A stretch of DNA of 64,000 bases, taken from NCBI RefSeq assembly GCF_024623065.1, contig NZ_JANJZR010000020.1:1-64000 (forward strand). The letters run 5' to 3'. This DNA comes from Bacteroides acidifaciens. GTDB taxonomy: Bacteria > Bacteroidota > Bacteroidia > Bacteroidales > Bacteroidaceae. The translations under genes were made by a program, and so were the position numbers. The notes under the pieces were generated by a model. That model made no database searches, was not told the origin of the DNA, and was given only the letters and a program-made list of their open reading frames with translations. This document shows, piece after piece, positions 36,190-46,390 of the stretch (positions are counted from its first letter, which is position 1; every line of letters starts with the position of its first letter).

Positions 36190-36732
36190 TCAACTCTCTA
36201 CTTTTTTAACCTTTCCCCAAAGAAAACCGCCTACACCCGCAGCGATGATAATCCAAATAGGAGAGAAGCCCAACAACCAGATAAGCAGTGCTGAAACAAC
36301 CGGAATCCACAGATTGTAGCGGTTGATTTTGGCAGATCGCCCCATGGTAAAGGTCGGTGCGGCGATAAGTGCCACTACTGCCGGTCGGATTCCTCTGAAG
36401 ATGCGTTCCACTATCGGATTGTCTTTGAAACTATGAAAGAACAGGGCAATAGCCAATATGATAAGGAAAGAGGGCAAGATTGTTCCCAATGCCGTGACAA
36501 TACTTCCCCGGATGCCGCGCAGCTTATATCCTATAAAGATAGAAATATTGACTGCCAAAATTCCCGGAGCGGATTGGGAGATAGCCAGCAGATCGATAAA
36601 ATCGTCCTGCGCAATCCACTTCCGTTTGGTGACAATTTCATTTTCAATCAGTGGCACCATTGCATACCCTCCTCCAATGGTGAAAGCGCCAATTTTAAAA
36701 AAGATTCCAAATGCTTCGAGATAAATGTTCAT
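36190..36732 (-). CDS. Chromate transporter family protein, half-size (first of pair)
   Basis: A 180-residue membrane protein homologous to its downstream partner: FKIGAFTIGGGYAMVPLIE, then SAPGILAVNISIFIGYK and GTILPSFLIILAIA. The two halves should insert with opposite orientation and dimerise. No -7 box was recognised upstream. Confidence 0.85.
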   Translation of the reverse strand: MNIYLEAFGIFFKIGAFTIGGGYAMVPLIENEIVTKRKWIAQDDFIDLLAISQSAPGILAVNISIFIGYKLRGIRGSIVTALGTILPSFLIILAIALFFHSFKDNPIVERIFRGIRPAVVALIAAPTFTMGRSAKINRYNLWIPVVSALLIWLLGFSPIWIIIAAGVGGFLWGKVKKVES

Positions 36733-36865
36733 TCTTTCTTTTCTCCTCCTTCCTGACTAACTGTTTTTTCTCTTTGCCATATTGACTGGGATTTACATTA
36801 CATCTACTGTGAGAGCCGGGTTGTCAATGTTATCTGTCATGTTAATGGTAGAACGAAATGTTGTG

Positions 36866-36905
36866 TAAAATAAGAGGCCGGCACTTTAAAATGTACCAGC
36901 CTCTG
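36866..36905 (-). terminator. Terminator of purL
   Basis: On the - strand AGAGGCTGGTAC pairs with GTGCCGGCCTCT (two non-Watson-Crick positions), followed by TATTTTAC, just beyond the purL stop at 36922. Confidence 0.75.
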
Positions 36906-36921
36906 TAAATATAGGAATGAT

Positions 36922-39900
36922 TTATTTCATTTTAGCTTCCACCCATTTGCGAGCGTTGACAAACGCTTCTATCCATGGAGTAACCTGATCGCTGTTCTTG
37001 CGGTCTGTCGGATAACAACCGTTTTGCCATGGAAAGATGGCACGTTCCAAGTGAGGCATCATCGCCAAATGACGTCCGTCTGCACTGGCAAGTCCTGCAA
37101 TGGAGTAGTCTGAGCCGTTCGGGTTGCCCGGGTACTCATCGTAGCTGTATTTCGCCACTACATTGTATTTGTCTTCATCGTACGGCAGTGAGAATTTACC
37201 TTCTCCGTGTGCTACCCAGATACCCAGTTTGCTTCCGCTTAGTGAACCGAACATCACACTGCGGTTTGTCGGGATAGTCAGGCCGACGAAAGTTGACTCG
37301 AATTTATGGGAGTCATTGTGTAGCATCTTGCCTTTTTTCTTATGTTCCGGATTGATAAGACCAAGTTCCATCATCAACTGGCAACCGTTGCAAATACCCA
37401 GTGAGAGCGTATCTTCACGAGCATAGAACTTGTCGAGTGCCTCTTTCGCTTTCGGGTTGAACAGGAATCCGCCTGCCCATCCTTTGGCAGAACCCAATAC
37501 GTCGGAGTTGGAGAAACCACCGCAGTAAACAATCATGTTTACGTCTTCCAGTGTCTCGCGTCCGCTGATAAGGTCGGTCATCGTAACGTCTTTTACGTCA
37601 AAGCCTGCCAGATAGAGTGAGTATGCCATTTCGCGCTCGCCGTTCGTTCCCTTTTCGCGGATGATAGCCGCACGGATACCACTTGGAGTGCGACGGTCCG
37701 GAGTGATACCGTATTGAGAAAGCTTACCTTTGAATTCCGGCATGAAAGCGAATTCTACGGGTTGCATCTTGTAGTTTTCAAAACGTTTCTTGGCGCAGCC
37801 GTTCATAGACTGTTTGCGGTCGAGCAGGTAAGAAGAAGAATACCATACATCACGCATATAATCAATGCCGAATTGGTAAGTTGCACCGTCTTTAGATACC
37901 AAAATGTGGCGTTCGTCAGTCGGTTTACCCAGCTTTATGTAGCCTACGCCGGCGTCTTCCAAAATCTTCTTCACTTCATCCTTGTGCTTGTCGCTGATCT
38001 GGATAACGATACCCGGGTTTTCTGCAAACAGAATCTTGACGATGTCCTCTTCCTTCATCTTGTCGAGGCTGATTTCCAAACCGCCTTCTACATTAGAGAA
38101 GCACATTTCGAGCAATGTAGTGATCAGACCACCGGCAGATATATCGTGTCCTGCAAGAATCAATCCTTTGTTTACAAGTTCCTGTACGGCAAGGAAAGCG
38201 TCACGGAAATATTCGGCGTCCTGTACGCAAGGTACCTCGTCACCCACTTTACCCAAAGATTGTGCGAAAGCCGAACCACCTAGTTTCAGTTCGTCGAAGC
38301 TGAAGTCAATATGATAAAGCGTAGTCTTTTCATTGTTAACCAATACCGGAGATACCACTTTCTTCACGTCGGAAACTTCACCGCCGGCAGAAACAATCAC
38401 AGTTCCCGGAGAAATCACTTTTTCACCGTTCGGATACTTCTGTGTCATAGACAGAGAGTCTTTTCCGGTAGGAACATTGATTTGCAGTGCGCAGCAGAAG
38501 TCGCTCAATGCTTTAACGGCTGTGTAAAGGCGGGCATCTTCACCTTCTTGAGAGCGGCAAGGCCACATCCAGTTGGCAGACAGAGAAATGCTGTCCATGC
38601 CTTCCGCCATCGGAGCCCAAACAAGATTGGTCAGCGCTTCGGATACGGCGAGGATGGAACCGGCAGCCGGATCAGCCAATGCTGCTTGAGGAGCATGTCC
38701 GATAGAAGTAGCGATTCCTTTTTCTCCACGGTAGTCGAGCGCTACGACACCGCAGTCGCTCAACGGCAACTGAAGTTCGCCCTGGCATTGCTGGCGTGCT
38801 ACTTTACCTGTCACGGAGCGGTCTACCTTATTTGTCAACCAATCCTTGCAGGCTACTGCTTCAAGCTGCAATACATTCGTCAGATATTCATGGAGTTTCG
38901 ACAATTCATATTTCGGCATTTCGTAATGACGTTCCACGGTTTTGTCTACCATATATGTCTTGGGAGAAGAACCGAACATCTGTTCTACGGCAAGATCAAA
39001 CGGACGTACCCCGTCAGCCTGTTGGAAGGCGAAACGATGATCGCCGGTTGTTTCGCCAACTACATACATTGGAGCGCGTTCGCGTTCGGCAATCTTACGT
39101 ACATGCTCGATGGCTTCTTCTTTAATCAATAGCCCCATACGTTCCTGACTCTCGTTGGCGATGATTTCTTTTGCCGACAAGGTCTTGTCGCCGATAGGCA
39201 ATTTGCTCATATCGATTAAACCGCCACATTCTTCCACTAACTCGGACAGACAGTTGACGTGTCCGGCAGAGCCGTGGTCGTGGATAGAAACAACGGGGTT
39301 CACCTCTTCTTCGCAAAGAGCACGTACTACGTTGTTGGCACGTTTCTGCATTTCAGCATTAGCACGTTGAACTGCGTTCAGTTCGATACCGCTGCTGTAA
39401 CGACCGGTATCTACAGAAGATACGGAACCACCACCTAGTCCGATACGGTAGTTGTCACCACCGATTACTACCACTTTGTTTCCTGCTTCCGGTGCACCTT
39501 TCAGGCAGTCGCGTTGTGTGCCGTAACCTACACCGCCGGCAAGCATGATTACTTTATCGTAACCATAAACTTCTTTGTTTTCCGTGTGTTCGAAAGTCAG
39601 TACCGAACCGCAGATCAGCGGTTGACCGAACTTGTTACCGAAGTCGGAAGCACCGTTGGATGCTTTGATAAGTATCTGCTCCGGAGTCTGGTACAACCAT
39701 TTGCGTACCGGAAGTATTTCTTCCCACTCGCGTCCTTCATCCGTGCGGGGGTAAGAAGTCATGTAGACAGCAGTACCTGCAATAGGCCATGAACCTTTAC
39801 CACCGCCCATACGGTCGCGGATTTCACCGCCTGTGCCGGTAGAAGCACCGTTGAACGGTTCTACCGTAGTAGGGAAATTATGTGTTTCTGCTTTCAGTGA

Positions 39901-40626
39901 GATAACGCTCTTGATGTCTTTCACCTGGAAGTAATCGGGCTTGGAGTGGTCTGCCGGAGCAAACTGTTCCACCACCGGACCTTCGGCGAAGGCTACATTA
40001 TCTTTATAAGCAGAGATGATTTTATTCGGATTTTCCTGTGTCGTCTTTTTAATCATCTGGAACAGGGAAGACTCCTGTTCTACACCGTCGATGATGAATG
40101 TTCCGCCGAAGATTTTGTGGCGGCAGTGTTCGGAGTTGATTTGTGCGAAACCGAAAACTTCGGAGTCAGTCAGTTTACGACCGAGGTCATTTTCCACTTT
40201 CTTCAGATAGTCCATTTCTTCTTTAGAAAGTGCCAGACCTTCTTTTTCGTTGTACGCTTCGAGATCTTCGATGTAGACAATCGGATCCGGCTGGCGGTTG
40301 GTCGTGAATATGTTTTGGTCGAGTCCTTTGTACATGCGTTGGAGCATCGGGTCGTAGTCAGCGTTTTCGTCCTTAACAGGGAAGTACTCCTCGATGCGGC
40401 TGATGCCTTCGAGCCCCATGTTTTGGGTGATTTCTACTGCGTTTGTACTCCAAGGAGTGATCATCTCGCGGCGTGGACCAACGAAACAGCCTTTCAGGTT
40501 TTCTTCACTTTCCATCACGGCTTCGCCAAAAAGCCAGCAGAGTTTATTACTTTCGTCAGTGGTGAGCTGATGGTTGCTCTCTACGGCAATCACGCTCTTG
40601 GAAGGGGTTCTGAAAAAAAGAATCAT
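36922..40626 (-). CDS. purL: Phosphoribosylformylglycinamidine synthase, large single-chain type
   Basis: This 1234-residue enzyme converts FGAR to FGAM with ATP and glutamine in purine synthesis. It has the N-terminal linker region, two PurM-like ATP domains (SEHCRHKIFGG, KAETHNFPTTVEPFNGASTG and GKDSLSMTQ) and a C-terminal class I glutaminase with Cys1079 (LGICNGCQ) and the His of AHGEGKF. All parts are present and the length is that of the proteobacterial-type fused enzyme. It is a single gene. Confidence 0.97.
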   Translation of the reverse strand: MILFFRTPSKSVIAVESNHQLTTDESNKLCWLFGEAVMESEENLKGCFVGPRREMITPWSTNAVEITQNMGLEGISRIEEYFPVKDENADYDPMLQRMYKGLDQNIFTTNRQPDPIVYIEDLEAYNEKEGLALSKEEMDYLKKVENDLGRKLTDSEVFGFAQINSEHCRHKIFGGTFIIDGVEQESSLFQMIKKTTQENPNKIISAYKDNVAFAEGPVVEQFAPADHSKPDYFQVKDIKSVISLKAETHNFPTTVEPFNGASTGTGGEIRDRMGGGKGSWPIAGTAVYMTSYPRTDEGREWEEILPVRKWLYQTPEQILIKASNGASDFGNKFGQPLICGSVLTFEHTENKEVYGYDKVIMLAGGVGYGTQRDCLKGAPEAGNKVVVIGGDNYRIGLGGGSVSSVDTGRYSSGIELNAVQRANAEMQKRANNVVRALCEEEVNPVVSIHDHGSAGHVNCLSELVEECGGLIDMSKLPIGDKTLSAKEIIANESQERMGLLIKEEAIEHVRKIAERERAPMYVVGETTGDHRFAFQQADGVRPFDLAVEQMFGSSPKTYMVDKTVERHYEMPKYELSKLHEYLTNVLQLEAVACKDWLTNKVDRSVTGKVARQQCQGELQLPLSDCGVVALDYRGEKGIATSIGHAPQAALADPAAGSILAVSEALTNLVWAPMAEGMDSISLSANWMWPCRSQEGEDARLYTAVKALSDFCCALQINVPTGKDSLSMTQKYPNGEKVISPGTVIVSAGGEVSDVKKVVSPVLVNNEKTTLYHIDFSFDELKLGGSAFAQSLGKVGDEVPCVQDAEYFRDAFLAVQELVNKGLILAGHDISAGGLITTLLEMCFSNVEGGLEISLDKMKEEDIVKILFAENPGIVIQISDKHKDEVKKILEDAGVGYIKLGKPTDERHILVSKDGATYQFGIDYMRDVWYSSSYLLDRKQSMNGCAKKRFENYKMQPVEFAFMPEFKGKLSQYGITPDRRTPSGIRAAIIREKGTNGEREMAYSLYLAGFDVKDVTMTDLISGRETLEDVNMIVYCGGFSNSDVLGSAKGWAGGFLFNPKAKEALDKFYAREDTLSLGICNGCQLMMELGLINPEHKKKGKMLHNDSHKFESTFVGLTIPTNRSVMFGSLSGSKLGIWVAHGEGKFSLPYDEDKYNVVAKYSYDEYPGNPNGSDYSIAGLASADGRHLAMMPHLERAIFPWQNGCYPTDRKNSDQVTPWIEAFVNARKWVEAKMK

Positions 40627-40706
40627 GTTGTATATTTACGATTTTACGATTTACGATTTTACGATTGAAGTTCCTACAGGAGAAACTCTTCTCTTTTTCT
40701 GTGGTG

Positions 40707-40714
40707 CAAAGATA
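40707..40714 (-). promoter_or_regulatory. Candidate -7 box of purL
   Basis: CAAAGATA (+) reads TATCTTTG on the - strand, about 80 nt upstream of the purL ATG. The leader between them contains a 15-nt direct repeat of TTTACGAT-type words (about 40636-40666). No purine riboswitch was recognised. Confidence 0.5.
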
Positions 40715-40878
40715 AGTAATTTCATTGGTGGTGAGAAATAAAACAGAAATAAATCTTTTTTCCGTCTTCCCTTTTTATGGATTGGTTTATTTCCGTACGA
40801 TAAATGCACGATTAGTTTCTATCCTTCTCTTGCTTTTTACCAATTTAATCTCGTATCTTTATTGTTTCCCGTTTCCCT

Positions 40879-40989
40879 GACAAGTGGGCACCTTGGATAA
40901 TGATAAATATCACCTTATAATCGGACAAATATTACCTTGTAAGATGACTATTATCACGTTATAAGGTGACTACTTCCTGACTGCATGGA
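40879..40989. repeat. 22-nt-period array in the purL/LysE gap
   Basis: Units begin at 40879 (23 nt), 40902, 40924 and 40946 (22 nt each), with a decayed one at 40968; they share GAYAAATATYACCTT-like cores. TCACCTTATAA (40910-40920) and TTATAAGGTGA (40959-40969) are perfect inverted arms within the array. It occupies part of the 508-nt gap between the divergent genes. Confidence 0.75.
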
Positions 40990-41134
40990 AAATGAAACAA
41001 AAGGAATCATTCGTATTGCCTGTGTTTTCCAAGTGTCATTTTAAGTGTCCTTTACTCCATGAAATAGGGGCGATTCGTTGGAAAAAACGTTAATATCCTA
41101 TCCTTATATCATAAAAAAGTGCGATATTTGCAGA

Positions 41135-41788
41135 ATGATTCAGATAGAGACAATATTCGATATATTAGTTAAAGGCTTTATTATTGGCGTTGTAGTGTCC
41201 GCACCTTTGGGGCCGGTGGGCGTATTGTGCATACAGCGGACACTGAACAAAGGGCGTTGGTATGGCTTTGTAACGGGACTGGGAGCCTCGTTGAGCGATA
41301 TAGCCTACGCTTTGCTCACCGGTTATGGGATGAGTTTCGTTTTCGATTATATCAATAAAAACATTTTCTATTTGCAACTGTTGGGAAGCATCATGTTGCT
41401 ACTTTTCGGTATATATACTTTCCGTAGCAATCCGGTGCAATCCATTCGTCCGGCTTCGTCCAACAAAGGTTCTTATTTCCATAATTTTATTACCGCTTTT
41501 TTTGTTACTCTATCCAATCCGTTGATAATCTTCCTGTTTATCGGACTTTTCGCCCGTTTTGCCTTTGTGCAGCAGGGCGTTTTGTTTTTTGAAGAGATAA
41601 CGGGATATTTTGCGATTGCTGCCGGGGCGTTGACTTGGTGGTTGGGCATCACTTATTTTGTGAATAAAGTGCGTACCAAGTTCAATCTGCGTGGTATTTG
41701 GATGCTGAACCGTATCATTGGAAGTATTGTAATGCTGGTATCTATGGTAGGGCTGGTTTATACTTTGTTGGGAGAGTCACTTTATTAA
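41135..41788 (+). CDS. LysE/RhtB-family exporter
   Basis: A 217-residue inner-membrane protein of six predicted helices. GFIIGVVVSAPLGPVGVLCIQRTLNKGRWYGF carries the LysE family G-P-x-G signature, and TLSNPLIIFLFIGLF is the conserved half-way motif. Members export amino acids or related small molecules; the substrate here is unknown. The start at 41135 (MIQIETI) is chosen over an upstream TTG at 41078. DUF4924 follows after 11 nt and rfbD directly after that. Confidence 0.85.
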   Translation: MIQIETIFDILVKGFIIGVVVSAPLGPVGVLCIQRTLNKGRWYGFVTGLGASLSDIAYALLTGYGMSFVFDYINKNIFYLQLLGSIMLLLFGIYTFRSNPVQSIRPASSNKGSYFHNFITAFFVTLSNPLIIFLFIGLFARFAFVQQGVLFFEEITGYFAIAAGALTWWLGITYFVNKVRTKFNLRGIWMLNRIIGSIVMLVSMVGLVYTLLGESLY

Positions 41789-41799
41789 GGGATAACATA

Positions 41800-42345
41800 A
41801 TGAATCAGATAGCACAACAACTGAAAGAGAAAAATATTGCCGAATACCTTATATATATGTGGCAAGAGGAAGACTTGATCCGCGCCAATCATTGTGAACC
41901 GGAAGAGATGGAGGCAAATGTGATTGCACGCTATCCGGAAGAACAGCAGCCTGCCATGCGAGAATGGTACGTCAATTTGATTACGATGATGGGTGAGGAA
42001 GGAGTACGGGAAAAAGGGCATCTGCAGATTAATAAGAACGTGATTATCAATCTGACAGAATTGCATAATGCATTGTCCTCTTCTCCTAAATTTCCTTTTT
42101 ACAGTGCTGCTTATTTCAAAGCATTACCGTTTATTGTAGAATTACGGAATAACAACGGTAAGAAAGACGAACCCGAACTGGAAACCTGTTTTGAAGCGTT
42201 GTATGGAATACTCCTGCTTCGCCTTCAAAAGAAGCCTATCAGCGAAGGAACAGCCAAGGCAGTGGAAGCTATCACTAATTTCCTTTCGATGTTGGCAAAT
42301 TATTATGATAAAGACCGTAAAGGTGAATTAAAACTGGATGAATAA
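41800..42345 (+). CDS. DUF4924 family protein
   Basis: A 181-residue soluble, helical protein with the family beginning IAQQLKEKNIAEYLIYMWQEEDLIR. Function unknown; the family is confined largely to Bacteroidales. It lies 11 nt behind the LysE-type gene, and its TAA is immediately followed by the rfbD ATG (zero gap), so all three are one operon. Confidence 0.85.
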   Translation: MNQIAQQLKEKNIAEYLIYMWQEEDLIRANHCEPEEMEANVIARYPEEQQPAMREWYVNLITMMGEEGVREKGHLQINKNVIINLTELHNALSSSPKFPFYSAAYFKALPFIVELRNNNGKKDEPELETCFEALYGILLLRLQKKPISEGTAKAVEAITNFLSMLANYYDKDRKGELKLDE

Positions 42346-43206
42346 ATGAGAATTTTAGTAACAGGTGCCAACGGTCAGCTTGGCAATGAGATGCAGGTGC
42401 TTGCAAAAGAGAATCCGCAACATACGTATTATTTCACAGATGTGCAGGAACTCGATATCTGCGACAAGCAAGCTGTTTGGGCTTATATGGCAGAGAAGCA
42501 GATTGAGCTTGTTGTGAATTGTGCTGCTTATACAGCTGTAGATAAAGCAGAAGATAATCAAGAATTAGCATACAAATTGAATTGTGAAGCACCGAAACAA
42601 TTGGCAAGTGCGGCACAAGCCAATGGTGCTGCCATGATACAAGTATCTACTGACTATGTATTTGACGGTACTGCGCATTCTCCATACACGGAAGAGTGCA
42701 ATCCCAGCCCGGATTCAGTATATGGTACCACTAAACTGGAAGGAGAAAAGGAGGTAATGAATTGCTGTGAGAAAACAGCCGTTATTCGTACTGCATGGCT
42801 CTATTCCACTTTCGGTAATAATTTCGTAAAGACGATGATTCGTCTCGGAAAAGAGCGTGACAGCCTGGGAGTTGTTTTCGACCAAATAGGGACTCCGACG
42901 TATGCCAATGACTTGGCACGTGCTATCTATACTATTATAAATAAAGGTATAGTTCGCGGTATTTACCATTTCAGCAATGAGGGAGTTTGTTCCTGGTATG
43001 ATTTCACAGTAGCTATTCATCGCCTGGCAGGGATAACCACCTGCAAAGTGAAACCTTTGCATACAGCCGAATATCCAGCGAAAGCAAACCGTCCGGCATA
43101 TTCCGTGCTTGATAAAACAAAAATAAAAACAACGTTCGATATAGAGATTCCTCATTGGGAGGAGAGCCTCAAACAATGCATTGATAAAATTATGAAAGAT
43201 GAATAA
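42346..43206 (+). CDS. rfbD: dTDP-4-dehydrorhamnose reductase
   Basis: A 286-residue short-chain-type reductase that makes dTDP-L-rhamnose for surface polysaccharides. It has the N-terminal NAD(P)-binding GANGQLGNEM, the catalytic YGTTKLEGEK (Tyr-x-x-x-Lys), STDYVFDG and a C-terminal substrate region ending in RPAYSVLDKTKIK. Other dTDP-rhamnose genes (rfbA-C) are not in the window. It is the last gene of the LysE/DUF4924 operon. Confidence 0.93.
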   Translation: MRILVTGANGQLGNEMQVLAKENPQHTYYFTDVQELDICDKQAVWAYMAEKQIELVVNCAAYTAVDKAEDNQELAYKLNCEAPKQLASAAQANGAAMIQVSTDYVFDGTAHSPYTEECNPSPDSVYGTTKLEGEKEVMNCCEKTAVIRTAWLYSTFGNNFVKTMIRLGKERDSLGVVFDQIGTPTYANDLARAIYTIINKGIVRGIYHFSNEGVCSWYDFTVAIHRLAGITTCKVKPLHTAEYPAKANRPAYSVLDKTKIKTTFDIEIPHWEESLKQCIDKIMKDE

Positions 43207-43276
43207 TGGATGTAGGCTATGTTATTCCAGCATAGCTTATTCATGTTTTATAATTCATCATTCTAACTAAAAAACT

Positions 43277-44851
43277 ATGGCAGATAATACAGAAATTTTG
43301 AGACGGCGGACGTTCGCCATTATTGCGCATCCGGATGCTGGTAAGACATCGCTGACGGAAAAGCTGTTGCTTTTCGGAGGTCAGATACAGGTGGCAGGTG
43401 CGGTAAAAAGTAATAAAATTAAAAAAACGGCTACGTCCGACTGGATGGAGATTGAGAAACAACGCGGTATTTCGGTAACGACTTCCGTGATGGAATTCGA
43501 CTATCGGGACTATAAGATTAACATTCTCGATACTCCCGGTCACCAGGACTTTGCCGAAGATACATATCGCACATTGACAGCTGTAGACAGTGTTATCATC
43601 GTGGTAGACGGTGCGAAAGGTGTGGAAACGCAGACGCGTAAACTGATGGAGGTGTGCCGTATGAGAAAGACACCGGTAATTATCTTCGTCAACAAAATGG
43701 ACCGTGAAGGAAAAGATCCGTTCGACTTGCTCGACGAACTTGAAGAGGAACTGATGATTCAGGTCCGTCCGTTGTCATGGCCGATTGAGCAGGGAGCACG
43801 TTTTAAAGGAGTATACAATATCTACGAACAGAAACTGGACTTGTATCAGCCATCCAAACAGGTGGTAACAGAGAAAGTGGCAGTCGATATTCATTCGGAA
43901 GAACTGGACCAACAGATTGGCAAGTCGTTGGCAGACAAGTTGCGTGGCGATTTGGAACTGATTGAGGGTGTTTATCCGGAATTTGATTCGGAATCCTATT
44001 TGGCGGGGGACTGTGCGCCTGTATTCTTCGGATCGGCGTTGAACAACTTCGGTGTGCAAGAGTTGCTGAACTGTTTTGTAGAGATAGCTCCCAGTCCTCG
44101 TCCTGTACAGGCAGAAGAGCGTGAAGTGAAACCTGACGAACCGAAATTCACTGGGTTTATCTTTAAGATTACCGCCAATATCGACCCGAACCATCGTTCG
44201 TGTGTGGCGTTTTGCAAGATTTGCTCCGGTAAGTTTGTCCGTAACGCTCCGTATATGCACGTGCGCCACGGCAAGACAATGCGTTTCTCCTCGCCCACGC
44301 AGTTTATGGCACAACGCAAGACAACGATTGACGAAGCATACGCAGGAGATATTATCGGTTTGCCTGATAACGGCACGTTCAAAATCGGCGATACGCTGAC
44401 CGAAGGCGAGATGCTTCATTTCCGTGGTTTGCCCAGTTTCTCGCCGGAGATGTTCAAGTATATCGAGAATGCCGACCCGATGAAGCAGAAACAGTTGGCA
44501 AAAGGTATCGATCAGTTGATGGACGAAGGGGTGGCACAGCTGTTTGTCAACCAGTTCAACGGCCGCAAGATTATCGGTACGGTGGGGCAGTTGCAGTTTG
44601 AGGTCATCCAATACCGTTTGCTGAACGAGTACAATGCATCGTGTCGCTGGGAGCCGGTCAGCCTTTACAAAGCGTGTTGGGTAGAGAGTGACGACCCGGC
44701 TGAATTGGAAGCCTTCAAGAAACGCAAATATCAGTATATGGCGAAGGATAGGGAAGGACGTGATGTGTTCCTTGCCGACTCCGGGTATGTGCTGCAAATG
44801 GCGCAGATGGATTTCAAGAATATCCGCTTCCACTTTACGAGCGAGTTTTAA
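43277..44851 (+). CDS. prfC: Peptide chain release factor 3
   Basis: This 524-residue translational GTPase recycles release factors RF1 and RF2 after termination. The G domain shows [10 protein letters not shown] (G1), the switch [18 protein letters not shown] (G3) and [10 protein letters not shown] (G4), and domain II/III sequences match the RF3 family. It lies 70 nt after rfbD and is convergent with the MATE pump gene at a shared terminator. Confidence 0.96.
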   Translation: MADNTEILRRRTFAIIAHPDAGKTSLTEKLLLFGGQIQVAGAVKSNKIKKTATSDWMEIEKQRGISVTTSVMEFDYRDYKINILDTPGHQDFAEDTYRTLTAVDSVIIVVDGAKGVETQTRKLMEVCRMRKTPVIIFVNKMDREGKDPFDLLDELEEELMIQVRPLSWPIEQGARFKGVYNIYEQKLDLYQPSKQVVTEKVAVDIHSEELDQQIGKSLADKLRGDLELIEGVYPEFDSESYLAGDCAPVFFGSALNNFGVQELLNCFVEIAPSPRPVQAEEREVKPDEPKFTGFIFKITANIDPNHRSCVAFCKICSGKFVRNAPYMHVRHGKTMRFSSPTQFMAQRKTTIDEAYAGDIIGLPDNGTFKIGDTLTEGEMLHFRGLPSFSPEMFKYIENADPMKQKQLAKGIDQLMDEGVAQLFVNQFNGRKIIGTVGQLQFEVIQYRLLNEYNASCRWEPVSLYKACWVESDDPAELEAFKKRKYQYMAKDREGRDVFLADSGYVLQMAQMDFKNIRFHFTSEF

Positions 44852-44862
44852 GAGATAAAAAG

Positions 44863-44895
44863 AAAAAGACGGTTTCAAACCGTCTTTTTTCTTTT
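44863..44895. terminator. Bidirectional terminator between prfC and the MATE gene
   Basis: GACGGTTT (44868-44875), one-base centre, AAACCGTC (44877-44884), flanked by A5 and T6 tracts on the two sides. The restored stop of the MATE frame lies inside this stem. Confidence 0.9.
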
Positions 44896-46255
44896 GGGTA
44901 GAGTTGCTCCGAATATAACGGATGCAAATAACAGTGCAAGCACACGGTTCGGCAGCCGGAATGGCAAGCCATAGTCCGGGGATACCTATTGTGCGTGGCA
45001 GAAGCAGGAAACATGGCACAAGAAACAAAACACCCCTCAGCAGGGTATATGCAGTGGAGGCTTTGGCTTTCTCAATGCTTTGATAATATCCGATAAAGAC
45101 AATATTGACAGCAAAGAACATGGCACAAAGCGAGAAAAGCGGTAGTCCTTTCACTGCCAAGCCGTATGCGTTCTCTTGCGGGTGGAGAAACAGGCGGGCA
45201 ATCTCTGTAGCTCCTAAGCACAGACAGGCGGTGATTGACAGACCGCATGCGATGGCTGTAAAGAGAGAAAGATGCAACGTACTGTTCACTCGTTCGGGGC
45301 GGTGTGCTCCATAATTGTAACTGATGATGGGCTGTGCCGACTGTGCTACGGCATTGCTGATGGAGAACACCACCGGAAAGAGATAGCAGGCGATGGCAAA
45401 AGCTGCTACCCCTTCTTCTCCGAGCAGGGAGATGAACATATAGTTGCCGGTAATCATCATGACTCCCATTGCCACTTCGGTCAAGAAAGTAGCGAATCCT
45501 ATTTTTATCATATATCCTGCATTGCGCAAAGTGAGTAGTAACGAAGTAGCCGATAGCTTCAACCGATAAAACTTTAACCGGGAGGAGAAGCGGAGGAAGT
45601 AGATCAATGCCATCATGCCAGCTATCACACATGCTATGGAGGTGGCAAGTGCCGCTCCCATCACTCCCCAACCCATAGGGAATATCATATACCAGTCGAG
45701 CCCGATATTGACAATGGCCGCCACGATTTGTATCGTCATGGCATATTTCGGCGAACCGTCCAGCCGGATAAGCATCATACCTACACACTGGATGAACAGA
45801 AAAATCATTCCGGGCAGTAACCAAATCAAATAGCTGATGGCTTTCCCTTCAAGCAGCGGACTGCATCCCAATACATAGACAAACTGCCGGGAGAATAGCA
45901 GACATCCGGCGCAAATCATTCCGACGAACAGTACACCCACTGCAAGGGCTTGAGTCATAATGATACGGGCAGCTTTGATATTATTTTCCGATAAACGAAT
46001 GCTTGCCACTACCGAAGCGCCAATGCCGAACATCAGACCGATGCCTGTGCAGATCATGAAGAGTGGTGCCACAATGTTGACTGCCGCTATTCCGTCTGCC
46101 CCTACGCCTTTACCCACAAAAATGCCGTCTATCATGGTCAAAGCCGAATTGAATATCATCCCAATAAGTGTAGGGAAGAACAAAGCGCGAAACAGCACAC
46201 CGATCTTTCCGTCTGCAAAATTAAGTTTGTCTCTGTCAAAGTTTCTCTTTTTCAT
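44875..46255 (-). pseudogene. MATE-family multidrug efflux protein gene with a C-terminal frameshift
   Basis: The N-terminal 430 residues are a normal MATE pump (GKIGVLFRALFFPTLIGMIFNS, GIFVGKGVGADGIAAVNI, twelve helices expected) ending at GIPGLWLAIPAAE. There the reading frame breaks: the annotated frame continues 395 residues antisense to prfC, whereas one base further on the other frame reads VLALLFASVIFGATLPKRKK and stops at 44875-44877, restoring a 460-residue protein, the usual MATE length. A one-base insertion near 44948-44950 (in CGGTTCGG) explains this. It may be a genuine mutation or a sequencing error. Confidence 0.7.
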
Positions 46256-46282
46256 ATTTGAATACTTTTAAAAAATCGGTTG

Positions 46283-46290
46283 CAAATGTA
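46283..46290 (-). promoter_or_regulatory. Candidate -7 box of the MATE gene
   Basis: CAAATGTA (+) reads TACATTTG on the - strand, 27 nt before the MATE ATG. Confidence 0.5.
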
Positions 46291-46355
46291 AGGAGCTTTA
46301 ACAGAAGATTTGTGGTGATTTTCCGGTTGGTAATGGAACTTTTCAATACATTTTG

Positions 46356-46385
46356 TTGATTCATACAAAGAATTTCCTACATTTG
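46356..46385 (+). promoter_or_regulatory. Candidate promoter of the AraC-type regulator
   Basis: TTG at 46356-46358 and TACATTTG at 46378-46385 are 19 nt apart, matching -33/-7. The ATG at 46391 lies near the expected transcript start, so the mRNA may be leaderless or translation may begin at 46403. Confidence 0.6.
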
Positions 46386-46390
46386 CATAT

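Noticed and set aside
40627..40706. Purine riboswitch ahead of purL
   Set aside because: No conserved riboswitch core was visible; the leader is short and holds simple repeats.
43775..44874. 826-residue continuation of the MATE reading frame
   Set aside because: This part is antisense to prfC and has no membrane helices; a one-base shift gives the normal end.
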